Position numbers and translations under genes: made by a program. This document shows, in pieces, positions 7,249 to 15,051 of a stretch of 16,072 bases of DNA (the first letter of the stretch is position 1; the number at the start of each line of letters is the position of its first letter). The stretch is from VFBF01 sp964530695 (GTDB lineage: Bacteria; Pseudomonadota; Alphaproteobacteria; Caulobacterales; Aquidulcibacteraceae), in assembly GCA_964530695.1 (NCBI GenBank), contig CAZGYQ010000082.1, positions 1-16,072 of the forward strand. The letters are read 5' to 3'. Below the pieces are notes generated by a model. It worked only from the letters and a program-made list of their open reading frames with translations. It made no database searches and had not been told where the DNA came from.

Positions 7249-7276
7249 ATGCACAAATGCATGGCTTGGGGAAGCC
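7249..7276. promoter_or_regulatory. Two adjacent inverted repeats in the LysR/GAF-Fis divergent control region
   Basis: ATGCA-CAAA-TGCAT (7249-7262) and GGCTT-GGGG-AAGCC (7263-7276) are perfect 5-bp inverted repeats placed end to end, 44 nt upstream of the LysR start. LysR proteins commonly bind imperfect dyads in the region they share with a divergent gene, so autoregulation is plausible. The first dyad is T-N10-A rather than the classical T-N11-A. Confidence 0.35.
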
Positions 7277-7369
7277 ACGCGGCGATGAAGGTTACGTTGG
7301 GTCCGCGCCACCGCATTGCCAAACGGCTGTCGCGGGCGCAGCCTTCGCGCAACGATAAGGGAGGCCGTG

Positions 7370-8332
7370 GTGGCCCGTAGCCGGCACGTGGACGAAGTCC
7401 TCGCCGCGACCGCTGATCCAGCCGGGCCGGCGCGGTCGCTGGTGGCGGCGTCCTGGTGGCGCAGCGTCGCCTTGCACGGGCTCGACCCCGCCAACGACAA
7501 GCCGCCGAACACGCTGACAGACGCCGCGCTCCAGGCCGTGCTTGAACGCAGCGGCGCGCTTGTCGCGGCCGCCGAGCAGAGCCTCGACCGGCTGTTCAAG
7601 GCGGTCGGCGACGCCGGCTGCTGCATCCTGCTGACCGATCATGAGGGCGTGCCGCTGGTGCGCCGCGGCGTGACGGCCGATGACGAGACCTTCCAGCGAT
7701 GGGGCCTGTGGCCGGGCGCGGTGTGGAGCGAGGCCAGCGAGGGCACCAACGGCATCGGCACCTGCATCGCCGAGCAGCGCGCACTCGTCATCCATCGCGA
7801 CCAGCACTTTCATGCACGCAATACCGGCCTGAGCTGCACGGTTGCGCCGGTGCACGATCATCAGGGCAGGCTTGCGGGCGCGGTGGACGTGTCGTCGGCG
7901 CGCGCCGATCTCGTCGCGCCCATGCTCGGCATGCTCGCGGTGTGCGTGGCGGATGCGGCGCGCCGGATCGAGGCGACGATGTTCAGGCAGGCCTTCGCGC
8001 AGGCGCGCATCGTGCTCGCGCCGGGGCCGGACCGCGGCGCGCCGTCCCTGCTGGCGCTTGACCAGGACGATCTGGTGATCGGCGCGACGCGCGAGGCGCG
8101 GCTGGCGCTGAAGCTGGACGATGAAATGCTCGCCCGCCGCATTCCCGCCGGCGCGCTGCTTGAGCGCGAGCACGACGGGGCGGCGACGCCGCTGGAGGCC
8201 GCCGAGCGCGCGGCGTTGCGTCAGGCCTTGGCGCGCGCGAAGGGCAACGTATCCGCGGCGGCCGCGCTGCTCGGCGTGAGCCGCGCCACGCTGCACCGGA
8301 AGATGAAACGTCTGGCGGTCGCGCGCGCCTGA
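7370..8332 (+). CDS. GAF-domain, Fis-type HTH regulator (AcoR-like but lacking the AAA+ domain)
   Basis: Encodes 320 residues. After a short N-terminal helix region (about 20-70) comes a GAF-type sensor domain (about 75-200) with the EGTNGIGTC motif at 124-132 that is typical of AcoR-like activators of acetoin/aldehyde/alcohol genes. A short linker segment follows, then a Fis-type helix-turn-helix at about 280-316 (ALARAKGNVSAAAALLGVSR, then a TLHRKMKRL end). The Walker motifs and GAFTGA loop of sigma-54 activators are absent, so it cannot open sigma-54 promoters in the usual way. GTG 7370 is preferred because GGGAGG at 7359-7364 is 5 nt upstream; GTG 7367 is too close. It lies 171 nt upstream of the aldehyde dehydrogenase gene, which it probably controls. 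Confidence 0.88.
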   Translation: MARSRHVDEVLAATADPAGPARSLVAASWWRSVALHGLDPANDKPPNTLTDAALQAVLERSGALVAAAEQSLDRLFKAVGDAGCCILLTDHEGVPLVRRGVTADDETFQRWGLWPGAVWSEASEGTNGIGTCIAEQRALVIHRDQHFHARNTGLSCTVAPVHDHQGRLAGAVDVSSARADLVAPMLGMLAVCVADAARRIEATMFRQAFAQARIVLAPGPDRGAPSLLALDQDDLVIGATREARLALKLDDEMLARRIPAGALLEREHDGAATPLEAAERAALRQALARAKGNVSAAAALLGVSRATLHRKMKRLAVARA

Positions 8333-8375
8333 GCGCCCGGCTTGAGCCGCCGGCCGCAACTTTTCCCGCGCCGGG

Positions 8376-8393
8376 TGTCTCAATTCTGAGACA
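8376..8393. promoter_or_regulatory. Perfect palindromic operator candidate TGTCTCA-N4-TGAGACA
   Basis: TGTCTCAATTCTGAGACA is a perfect 7-bp dyad with a 4-nt centre. It sits 44 nt after the regulator stop codon and 110 nt before the aldehyde dehydrogenase start. It is AT-richer than its surroundings and has no hairpin-terminator context. The position suggests a dimer-binding upstream activating site for the GAF-Fis regulator; that assignment is inferred. I see no good -24/-12 (sigma-54) promoter between it and the gene. Confidence 0.6.
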
Positions 8394-8503
8394 GGCCGGT
8401 TGCGCGGGATCTGCCGCGCTCTCGCGCCTGGCCGCTGGAAGCGCACATTTGTCGCCAGGACGGGCGGCCGCAACGGACCGCCCTCGACCAAGGGAGGTCA
8501 GCG

Positions 8504-10012
<1,509 letters not shown>

Positions 10013-10018
10013 CCGGCA

Positions 10019-10049
10019 GCGGGCCGCCCGCACCCTGCGGGCGGCCCGC
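10019..10049 (+). terminator. Very stable 13-bp hairpin between the aldehyde dehydrogenase and DUF779 genes
   Basis: GCGGGCCGCCCGC (10019-10031) and GCGGGCGGCCCGC (10037-10049) pair perfectly around a 5-nt ACCCT loop, starting 6 nt after the dehydrogenase stop codon. No T-run follows directly; a CATTTTT stretch lies about 20 nt further on. It may be a weak terminator that lowers DUF779 expression, or an end-protecting processing hairpin within the operon. Confidence 0.6.
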
Positions 10050-10100
10050 GAGGCGGTCTCCTTCCCATTTTTCCGCCAGTGGGACTTTTCGGAGGTGTAG

Positions 10101-10481
10101 ATGAACGAGACGGTTTCCTCATCACGCGTCGAGGCGAGCGATGCCGCACTCGCGCTGATCGCGACGTTGACGCGCGAGCACGGACCGGTGCTCTTCCACC
10201 AGTCCGGCGGCTGCTGCGACGGATCTTCGCCCATGTGCTATCCGCAGGGCGAGTTCATCGTCGGCGACCATGACGTGTGTCTCGGCGAGATCGGCGGCGC
10301 GCCGGTCTACATCTCGGCCTCGCAGTTCGAGGCGTGGAAGCACACGCAACTCATCATCGATGTGGTGCCGGGACGCGGCGGCATGTTCTCGCTGGAGAAC
10401 GGCGGGGAAGTGCGGTTTCTGACCCGTTCGCGCCTGCTCGACGGCGACGAGGCGTGTCCGGCGCCGGCGCGCGAGCCGTAG
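10101..10481 (+). CDS. DUF779 family protein
   Basis: Encodes 126 residues and is soluble, with no signal peptide. It matches DUF779: LFHQSGGCCDGSSPMCYP near residues 31-48 with C38, C39 and C46, then HDVCLGEIGGAPVYIS, QFEAWKHTQLIIDVVPGRGGMFSLE and RFLTRSRL. The clustered cysteines suggest metal binding or redox chemistry, but the function of the family is unknown. DUF779 genes are commonly found beside aldehyde dehydrogenase genes of the type seen here, so a role in aldehyde oxidation (maturation, cofactor or detoxification) is inferred from context. The start is supported by GGAGGT 4 nt upstream of ATG. It ends 46 nt before the convergent panC gene. Confidence 0.9.
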   Translation: MNETVSSSRVEASDAALALIATLTREHGPVLFHQSGGCCDGSSPMCYPQGEFIVGDHDVCLGEIGGAPVYISASQFEAWKHTQLIIDVVPGRGGMFSLENGGEVRFLTRSRLLDGDEACPAPAREP

Positions 10482-10527
10482 GTCGGGCAGTTTCTTTCCG
10501 CTGTCGATGCCGGCCGACCGTGTGCGG

Positions 10528-11403
10528 TCAGCGCGGAGTGTCTTCAGCCGGGCGCACCGGAAGGTTGTCGATCAGGCGCGTCGCGCCAAGCTGCACGGCG
10601 GCGAGAAGACGCGCGGGCATTGTCAGCGTCGAGGTCGCGATGCGGGCGAACGCCGTCTCGTCGTGAAGCGCCACATAGTCGACGCCAGAGAAGCCCGCCG
10701 CGCGGATGTCGGCTTCCGCCCCGGCGAGCGCCGCCGCGATCGCGCCGCCGCCTTCGATCGCGGCTCTGGCTTCGCGCAGGATGAGGTTGAGCTTGCCGGC
10801 CACCTCGCGCTCGTGCGGGGTGAGATAGGCGTTGCGCGAGGACATCGCGAGGCCGTCGGGCTCACGTACGGTTTCTCCCGCGAGGATTTCCACCGGGATA
10901 TCGAGATCGGCGACAAGCTTGCGGATCACCAGAAGCTGCTGGAAATCCTTTTCGCCGAACGCCGCCGCATCCGGGAGCGATTGCAGAAGAAGTTTCGCCA
11001 CCACCGTGGCCACGCCGCCGAAAAACTGCGGGCGCTTCTCGCCTTCCAGCGGCGCCGAAACGCCGCCGACGGTGACGCTGGTCGAAAAGCCGGGCGGATA
11101 CATGACGTCCGTCGGCGGCGCAAAGAGGAGATCGCAGCCCGCGCCCTGGAGCATCGCGGCGTCGCCCGCCTCATCGCGGGGATAGCGATCGAGATCCTCG
11201 TGGGCCGCGAACTGCTTGGGATTCACAAAGAGGCTCGCCACGCAGCGGTCGCAGCGGCTCTTGATGAGCGTCGCCAGCGACAGGTGTCCGGCGTGCAGCG
11301 CGCCCATGGTCGGCACGAGGCCGACGGTCAGGCCGTCTCGTTTCCACGCGGCGACGGCGTGGCGGAGTTCGGCGACGGTGCGGACGATGGGCAGGGGCGG
11401 CAT
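10528..11403 (-). CDS. panC: Pantothenate synthetase (pantoate--beta-alanine ligase)
   Basis: Encodes 291 residues. The cytoplasmic enzyme joins pantoate and beta-alanine with ATP, the last step of pantothenate (vitamin B5, CoA precursor) synthesis. Key motifs are PTMGALHAGH with H37/H40 (the HxGH ATP-binding motif of the nucleotidyltransferase fold), FVNPKQF with N61/Q64, GEKDFQQL with K152/Q156, and the MSSRN loop at 187-191. The usual HFxGV segment reads FFGGV, which I recall from other alphaproteobacterial PanC proteins. The length is close to the usual ~280-290. The ATG at 11403 is the natural family start; the ribosome binding site is weak. It diverges from mipZ over 101 nt. No panB is in the window. 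Confidence 0.96.
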   Translation of the reverse strand: MPPLPIVRTVAELRHAVAAWKRDGLTVGLVPTMGALHAGHLSLATLIKSRCDRCVASLFVNPKQFAAHEDLDRYPRDEAGDAAMLQGAGCDLLFAPPTDVMYPPGFSTSVTVGGVSAPLEGEKRPQFFGGVATVVAKLLLQSLPDAAAFGEKDFQQLLVIRKLVADLDIPVEILAGETVREPDGLAMSSRNAYLTPHEREVAGKLNLILREARAAIEGGGAIAAALAGAEADIRAAGFSGVDYVALHDETAFARIATSTLTMPARLLAAVQLGATRLIDNLPVRPAEDTPR

Positions 11404-11438
11404 GGCGAAGGTCTCTGCAGGAAGTTTACGACCATTAC

Positions 11439-11443
11439 GACTC
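11439..11443. promoter_or_regulatory. GANTC (CcrM) methylation site in the panC-mipZ intergenic region
   Basis: GACTC at 11439-11443 fits GANTC, the target of the cell-cycle methylase CcrM, and lies 61 nt upstream of the mipZ start. In Caulobacter crescentus, CcrM methylation is known to activate transcription of ftsZ and mipZ. A single 5-nt match can occur by chance, so the assignment depends on the conserved context. Confidence 0.5.
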
Positions 11444-11466
11444 TCTCACGCCTGCGACGGGAGTAT

Positions 11467-11481
11467 TTAATCAGGGCTTAA
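11467..11481. promoter_or_regulatory. Full CtrA-like box TTAA-N7-TTAA upstream of mipZ
   Basis: TTAATCAGGGCTTAA matches the consensus of the cell-cycle regulator CtrA exactly at all eight fixed positions, and a C follows as in many real sites. It lies 23 nt before the mipZ start codon, in a sequence otherwise very poor in A/T. So close to the start it would more easily repress mipZ than activate it, unless translation begins at the internal ATG 11529. It could also act on panC. Confidence 0.6.
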
Positions 11482-11504
11482 CCGCGATAAACGAAAGAGG
11501 AGGC

Positions 11505-12392
11505 ATGCGGACCGCAGCCTCAGCTTCGATGATCGACGCGTACGCGGAACCCCGCGGCGCGCATCTGATCGTCATCGGCAACGAGAAGGGCGGCGCCGGC
11601 AAGTCCACCGTGGCGATGCATCTCATCGTGGCGCTCCTCAAGATGGGGCGCAGCGTCGGCGCCATCGATCTCGATCTGCGCCAGCGCACGCTCTCGCGTT
11701 ATATCGAGAACCGCGTCCAGTACTGCGCGCGCATGGGCCAGGGCCTGCCCATGCCGCAGATCATCGACGTGCGCGGCTCCATCGCGCGCGACCTCGACCT
11801 CGCCGAGGCGGAGGAGGCCGCCCTGTTTGCGGGCGCCGTGAAGCGTCTCTCGGAAACCTGTCACTTCATCGTCGTCGATGCGCCGGGCGCCGACAGTTTC
11901 CTGTCCCGCGAGGCCCACGCCGTCGCCGACACGCTGATCACCCCGCTCAACGACAGCTTCGTCGATTTCGACCTGCTCGGCGACATCGACCCGACTACGC
12001 ACGACGTGGTGCGGCCGAGCTTCTACGCCTCGCTCATCTGGGAAAGCCGCAAGCGCAAGGCGCAGGCCGCGCGCACGCCGATTGACTGGGTCGTGATGCG
12101 CAATCGCATGGCGCCGGGGCGCATCGAGGCGAAGAACAAGGTGCGGGTGGGCGACGCGCTCAAGAGCCTGTCGGGCCGGGTCGGATTTCGCCTGGCGCCG
12201 GGACTGTCGGAGCGCGTGGTGTTCCGGGAGCTCTTCCCGCAGGGATTGACGATGCTCGACGTCGTCGCCCCGAAAGACAGCGCGCGGACAGAGGACCTCA
12301 AGATGGCGCACGTGGCTGCGCGCCAGGAAGTGCGCGACCTGCTCATCGTCCTGAAACTGCCGGGCCTGGAAGGGCTGCCGTTGCAGTTCTGA
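11505..12392 (+). CDS. mipZ: Division-plane positioning ATPase MipZ
   Basis: Encodes 295 residues of the ParA/MinD superfamily. MipZ forms a gradient from ParB at the chromosome origin and inhibits FtsZ assembly, so the Z-ring forms at midcell; it replaces MinCD in many alphaproteobacteria. The deviant Walker A box NEKGGAGKST (26-35, with both K28 and K33), AIDLDLRQRT (54-63), FIVVDAPGADS, and NDSFVDFDLLGDIDP match MipZ specifically, as do the late VGFRLAPGLSERV and RELFPQGLTMLD. ATG 11505 is chosen for the AAAGAGGAGG just upstream, though the spacing is short; ATG 11529 would give an N-terminus closer in length to the Caulobacter protein but has no ribosome binding site. A J-domain gene follows after 19 nt. 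Control by CtrA/CcrM is suggested by upstream sites. Confidence 0.96.
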   Translation: MRTAASASMIDAYAEPRGAHLIVIGNEKGGAGKSTVAMHLIVALLKMGRSVGAIDLDLRQRTLSRYIENRVQYCARMGQGLPMPQIIDVRGSIARDLDLAEAEEAALFAGAVKRLSETCHFIVVDAPGADSFLSREAHAVADTLITPLNDSFVDFDLLGDIDPTTHDVVRPSFYASLIWESRKRKAQAARTPIDWVVMRNRMAPGRIEAKNKVRVGDALKSLSGRVGFRLAPGLSERVVFRELFPQGLTMLDVVAPKDSARTEDLKMAHVAARQEVRDLLIVLKLPGLEGLPLQF

Positions 12393-12411
12393 CGCGCTAA
12401 TTAGGCGCTGG

Positions 12412-12816
12412 ATGATCACCAAGGCCCTGATTTTTCTCGCGGTGGCGTTTTTCACGCTCGGCGCGTTCCGCTGGGCGATGGCGCGCCCGCGGCCGCGCTG
12501 GCTCGCGCCTGCGCTGGCGGGTCTCACCGTCGTCGCGCTCGGCTGGCGGTTCGGCGCCGCCGCCGTGGTCGCGGGCGCGCTGGCGGCGGCGGCGGTCTGG
12601 TTCCTGCCGGCGGGCGGTGCGCGGACGCCGGTCGATATCGATGAGGTGGCGGCGCGGGCGCTGCTTGGCGTCGCTCCCGGCGCTTCCAGCATCGAGATTC
12701 GCGCCGCCCACCGACGTCTCATCGTCGCCGCCCATCCCGATCGTGGCGGCGCGCAGGATCAGGCCGCGCGGCTCAATGCGGCGCGCGACGTACTGCTGCG
12801 GAAACTGAAGGGTTAG
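12412..12816 (+). CDS. Membrane-anchored J-domain (DnaJ-like) protein
   Basis: Encodes 134 residues. Two hydrophobic segments (about 5-22 and 31-65) form the N-terminal membrane part. A C-terminal J domain (about 75-134) follows, with the essential HPD triad at H108-P109-D110 in AAHPDRGG and a preceding helix ARALLGVAPGASSIEIRAAH. The arrangement, a membrane anchor followed by a terminal short J domain, resembles the mitochondrial TIM14/Pam18 protein and its alphaproteobacterial relatives. J domains stimulate the ATPase of an Hsp70 (DnaK); no dnaK is in the window. The gene starts 19 nt after mipZ and is probably cotranscribed. No strong ribosome binding site is seen. It ends overlapping the end of the convergent carboxypeptidase gene by 4 nt. 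Confidence 0.87.
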   Translation: MITKALIFLAVAFFTLGAFRWAMARPRPRWLAPALAGLTVVALGWRFGAAAVVAGALAAAAVWFLPAGGARTPVDIDEVAARALLGVAPGASSIEIRAAHRRLIVAAHPDRGGAQDQAARLNAARDVLLRKLKG

Positions 12817-13967
12817 TCGTGTCCGCCGGTTTCGCCGGTCGAGGCCGTCTCAGGCGCGCTCGGACCACGGATCTGCGCATCGTTCGCACCGGTCGGCGCG
12901 ACGGCCGCCGGGGTGGTCGTCATCGCCGCCACCGGCCGGACCATGAACGGCACCGGCACCACATAGCTCGGCTGGTCCGCTGATCCCTGTTCCACGGTGA
13001 CCGTGAGGGCCTGACCGTTCGCGGCGACGGCGACTTCCGCCATGTCTTCCGGCTCAGGCGGCGCGGCGACCGGAGGCGTGACCGTCACGCGCGTGACCGG
13101 CAGGCTCGTGTAGACGGCCATCGGCGGCGCGGGGCGACCGCCCGTCTTGGCGTCGATCTGCTGGAAGGCGGTGTCGATCAGGTAGGCCATCTGCGCGTCG
13201 CGGGAAGCGGCGCTCTCGCCGCCCATGACGACGGCGAAAATCCGGTGGCCGTTGCGCTGCGCGGAGGACGCGAGATTGAACCCCGACATGCGGGTGTAGC
13301 CGGTCTTGATGCCGTCCACGCCCTCGACGCGGCCGAGCAGGCCGTTGTGGTTGCGCGAGTAGACGTTGCGCCAGCTGAAGTCGGCGGTCTGGAAATAGCG
13401 GTACTGCTGGGGGTAGTCGCGCAGCAGCGCCTGGCTGAGGGCCAGGATGTCCCGGGCGGTGGTGATCTGGTTGGGGTCGGGCAGGCCGCTGGCGTTCACA
13501 TAGCGGGTGTCGCGCATGCCGAGCTGGCGGGCCTTGGCGGTCATGCGCTGGGCGAAGCGCGCCTCGGAGCCTTCAAGGCGCTCGGCGACCGCGACGGCGA
13601 CGTCGTTGGCCGAACGGGTGACAAGGGCGCTGATCGCCTGCTCGACCGTGAGGCGGTCTCCGGCCCGCAGGCCGAGGCGGGAGGGGGGCTGATTCTGGGC
13701 GCGGCGGGACGCCTCGATGGTGTCCGACAGCCGGATCTCGCCCTGCTCCATGGCCTCGAAGAGCATGTACAGGGTCATCATCTTGGTCAGGGACGCCGGG
13801 TACCGGATGGCGTCCGCCTGATCGGAGTGAAGCACTTCGTTCGTGGACGCGTCCACCACGATCGCGGCGTAGCGATCAGCCCACGCCGCGGGTGCGAGGC
13901 TGAGCGTCGCGGCGGCGCACGCTGCGCCGGCGGCCAGACGGAAAGAGAGCCGGTACGGGTTGGTCAT
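12813..13967 (-). CDS. D-alanyl-D-alanine carboxypeptidase (low-molecular-weight PBP, S11 family)
   Basis: Encodes 384 residues. Residues 1-30 form a signal peptide ending AAWA before DRYAAIVVDA, so the enzyme acts in the periplasm. It trims the terminal D-Ala from peptidoglycan pentapeptides. The three active-site motifs are intact: S59-L-T-K62, S119-A-N121 and K221-T-G223. The catalytic domain ends near residue 275. Instead of the usual PBP5 C-terminal domain and amphipathic anchor there is a tail of about 110 residues rich in Pro, Ala, Val and Thr. ATG 13967 is chosen because GGAG lies 4 nt upstream and it gives the signal peptide; an upstream in-frame start at 13997 adds ten residues without support. 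It converges with the J-domain gene. Confidence 0.93.
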   Translation of the reverse strand: MTNPYRLSFRLAAGAACAAATLSLAPAAWADRYAAIVVDASTNEVLHSDQADAIRYPASLTKMMTLYMLFEAMEQGEIRLSDTIEASRRAQNQPPSRLGLRAGDRLTVEQAISALVTRSANDVAVAVAERLEGSEARFAQRMTAKARQLGMRDTRYVNASGLPDPNQITTARDILALSQALLRDYPQQYRYFQTADFSWRNVYSRNHNGLLGRVEGVDGIKTGYTRMSGFNLASSAQRNGHRIFAVVMGGESAASRDAQMAYLIDTAFQQIDAKTGGRPAPPMAVYTSLPVTRVTVTPPVAAPPEPEDMAEVAVAANGQALTVTVEQGSADQPSYVVPVPFMVRPVAAMTTTPAAVAPTGANDAQIRGPSAPETASTGETGGHD

Positions 13968-14093
13968 AGGGCTCCGATCAAGCAAGAACGCGGCCAATCA
14001 CAGGAGAAGCATATCGCAACGGAGTTTGACGAGTCGTGAATGCCGCCGCCGCTGTTGTTGCGCTGGCGAAGCGGTGCGGCGCCTAAATCATGG

Positions 14094-14149
14094 TCATGCT
14101 GCATCGCAACAAAAACACCCTTGACTTCGCACATGCAGCATGAGAAATC
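14094..14149 (+). promoter_or_regulatory. Phasin promoter region with an 11-bp inverted repeat (operator candidate)
   Basis: TCATGCTGCAT (14094-14104) and ATGCAGCATGA (14133-14143) are perfect inverted copies separated by 28 nt. A TTGACT -35 element lies at 14121-14126 between the arms, and the right arm fills the spacer before a weak -10 near 14144-14149. TGC/GCA-rich sites (CTGC...GCAG) are known targets of the PHA regulator PhaR upstream of phasin genes, but the arms here are much farther apart than in those sites. Confidence 0.45.
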
Positions 14150-14241
14150 CTGACTCACACCGGCGCGGAGACGCGACGGCGTCCCCTGAATTGGCCCGGC
14201 GGCCTCCGCCGCGGCCCTGACCCGCACCCGAGGAGTTTACC

Positions 14242-14712
14242 ATGGCCACAGTGAAGGCAGCCAAGACCGCCCAGAACGCCGCCGACCAGGCGACCCAGAC
14301 CTTTCAGGCCATGACGGCCGTGGGTCAGGAAAAGATGAGCGAAAACATCGAGCGCACGATGACGGCGATGTCGGAAGTCGGCGCCTTCGGCAAGGAAAAC
14401 GTGGAAGCCTTCGTCGCCTCCGCGACCGTGGCGGCCAAGGGTTTTGAAGCGCTTTCGGCGCGCGCGGCGTCGTACTCCAAGTCCGCCATGGAAAACCACG
14501 TGGCCGCCGCCAAGGCGATCATGGGCTCCAAGTCCGTGCAGGAAGTCGCTGAAAAGCAGGCCGCCTACGCGAAGTCGGCGTTCGAGGCCTACGTCGCCGA
14601 AGCGACCAAGATGGCGGAGCTGGTGACGGGCCTGTCGAAGGACGCCATCGCGCCGCTGAACGAGCGCGTGACCGCGGTCTCCAGCCTGATGCAGACCGGC
14701 GCCGGCCGCTAA
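14242..14712 (+). CDS. Phasin family protein
   Basis: Encodes 156 residues of almost entirely alpha-helical, alanine-rich sequence with heptad-like spacing and no cysteine, signal peptide or membrane segment. The pattern fits the phasin family: an Ala/Gln/Thr-rich start, NIERTMTAMSEVGAFGKENVEAFVAS in the first half, and SKSVQEVAEKQAAYAKSAFEAYVAEATKMAEL in the second half, the most typical part. Phasins coat polyhydroxyalkanoate granules. No PHA synthase gene is in the window, and some family members serve other roles. The start has AGGAG 6 nt upstream. The gene is monocistronic, with its own promoter region upstream and a strong terminator downstream. Confidence 0.9.
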   Translation: MATVKAAKTAQNAADQATQTFQAMTAVGQEKMSENIERTMTAMSEVGAFGKENVEAFVASATVAAKGFEALSARAASYSKSAMENHVAAAKAIMGSKSVQEVAEKQAAYAKSAFEAYVAEATKMAELVTGLSKDAIAPLNERVTAVSSLMQTGAGR

Positions 14713-14745
14713 GCCGCGCCGCAGTTTCGCGACTGCAAAACATTA

Positions 14746-14777
14746 ACGGGCCCGGCCGATCGGTCGGGCCCGTTTTT
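14746..14777 (+). terminator. Intrinsic terminator of the phasin gene
   Basis: ACGGGCCCG (14746-14754) pairs with CGGGCCCGT (14765-14773). The stem continues inward through a G-T wobble and CC/GG pairs to a small GATC loop, and a run of five T residues (14773-14777) follows. It starts 33 nt after the phasin stop codon. Confidence 0.92.
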
Positions 14778-14800
14778 GCGTTTCCGAACAGCCGGTTAAA

Positions 14801-14814
14801 CATCATCAATGATG
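14801..14814. promoter_or_regulatory. 14-nt palindrome upstream of clpS
   Basis: CATCATCAATGATG is a perfect CATCAT-CA-ATGATG dyad directly after GGTTAAA, in a locally AT-rich spot between the phasin terminator and clpS. It could be a small operator. It is 237 nt from the clpS start, so the link to clpS is weak. Confidence 0.25.
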
Positions 14815-15051
14815 CCCTTCCGCTACGGTAGGGGCACGGTGCGGGAATGAGACAGGCCGAATCAGCCGCCGCCGCAGGCGCCCGATCCCTGGACAGCGCC
14901 CGCCAGACCGCCCGCCGAGCCGGCGCAGGCGTGCAAGATTGCCGGTCAAGCAGCGTCAAGGGCTTTCAAAGCGCCGTCTTCATCATATTTAATCGAAGCG
15001 TCCGATGGTCGACCTTCGGTGAAGCGGCCGGCAGACGCAGGAAGATGCACG

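Larger units (their letters stand above)
14713..15051 (+). other. Phasin-clpS intergenic region
   Basis: After the phasin terminator at 14746-14777 there are about 270 nt with no convincing gene. A possible 71-residue frame beginning at 14847 runs over the clpS start and has no recognisable features. The region should hold the clpS promoter: an AT-rich ATCATATTTAATCG stretch near 14986-14999 is the best -10-like candidate. A 14-nt palindrome lies at 14801-14814. Confidence 0.5.

Noticed and set aside
8333..8503. Sigma-54 promoter upstream of the aldehyde dehydrogenase
   Set aside because: A TGGC...GC pair near 8428-8443 has the wrong spacing by one base and poor consensus, and the adjacent regulator lacks the AAA+ domain such a promoter needs.
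10516..10529. GACCG-TGTG-CGGTC hairpin at the end of panC
   Set aside because: Short 5-bp stem overlapping the panC stop codon with no T-run on either strand; too weak to call a terminator.
10998..11034. PanC has FFGGV where many PanC proteins have HFxGV
   Set aside because: I recall the same change in other alphaproteobacterial PanC proteins, and all other catalytic motifs are intact, so it is probably lineage-normal rather than a defect.
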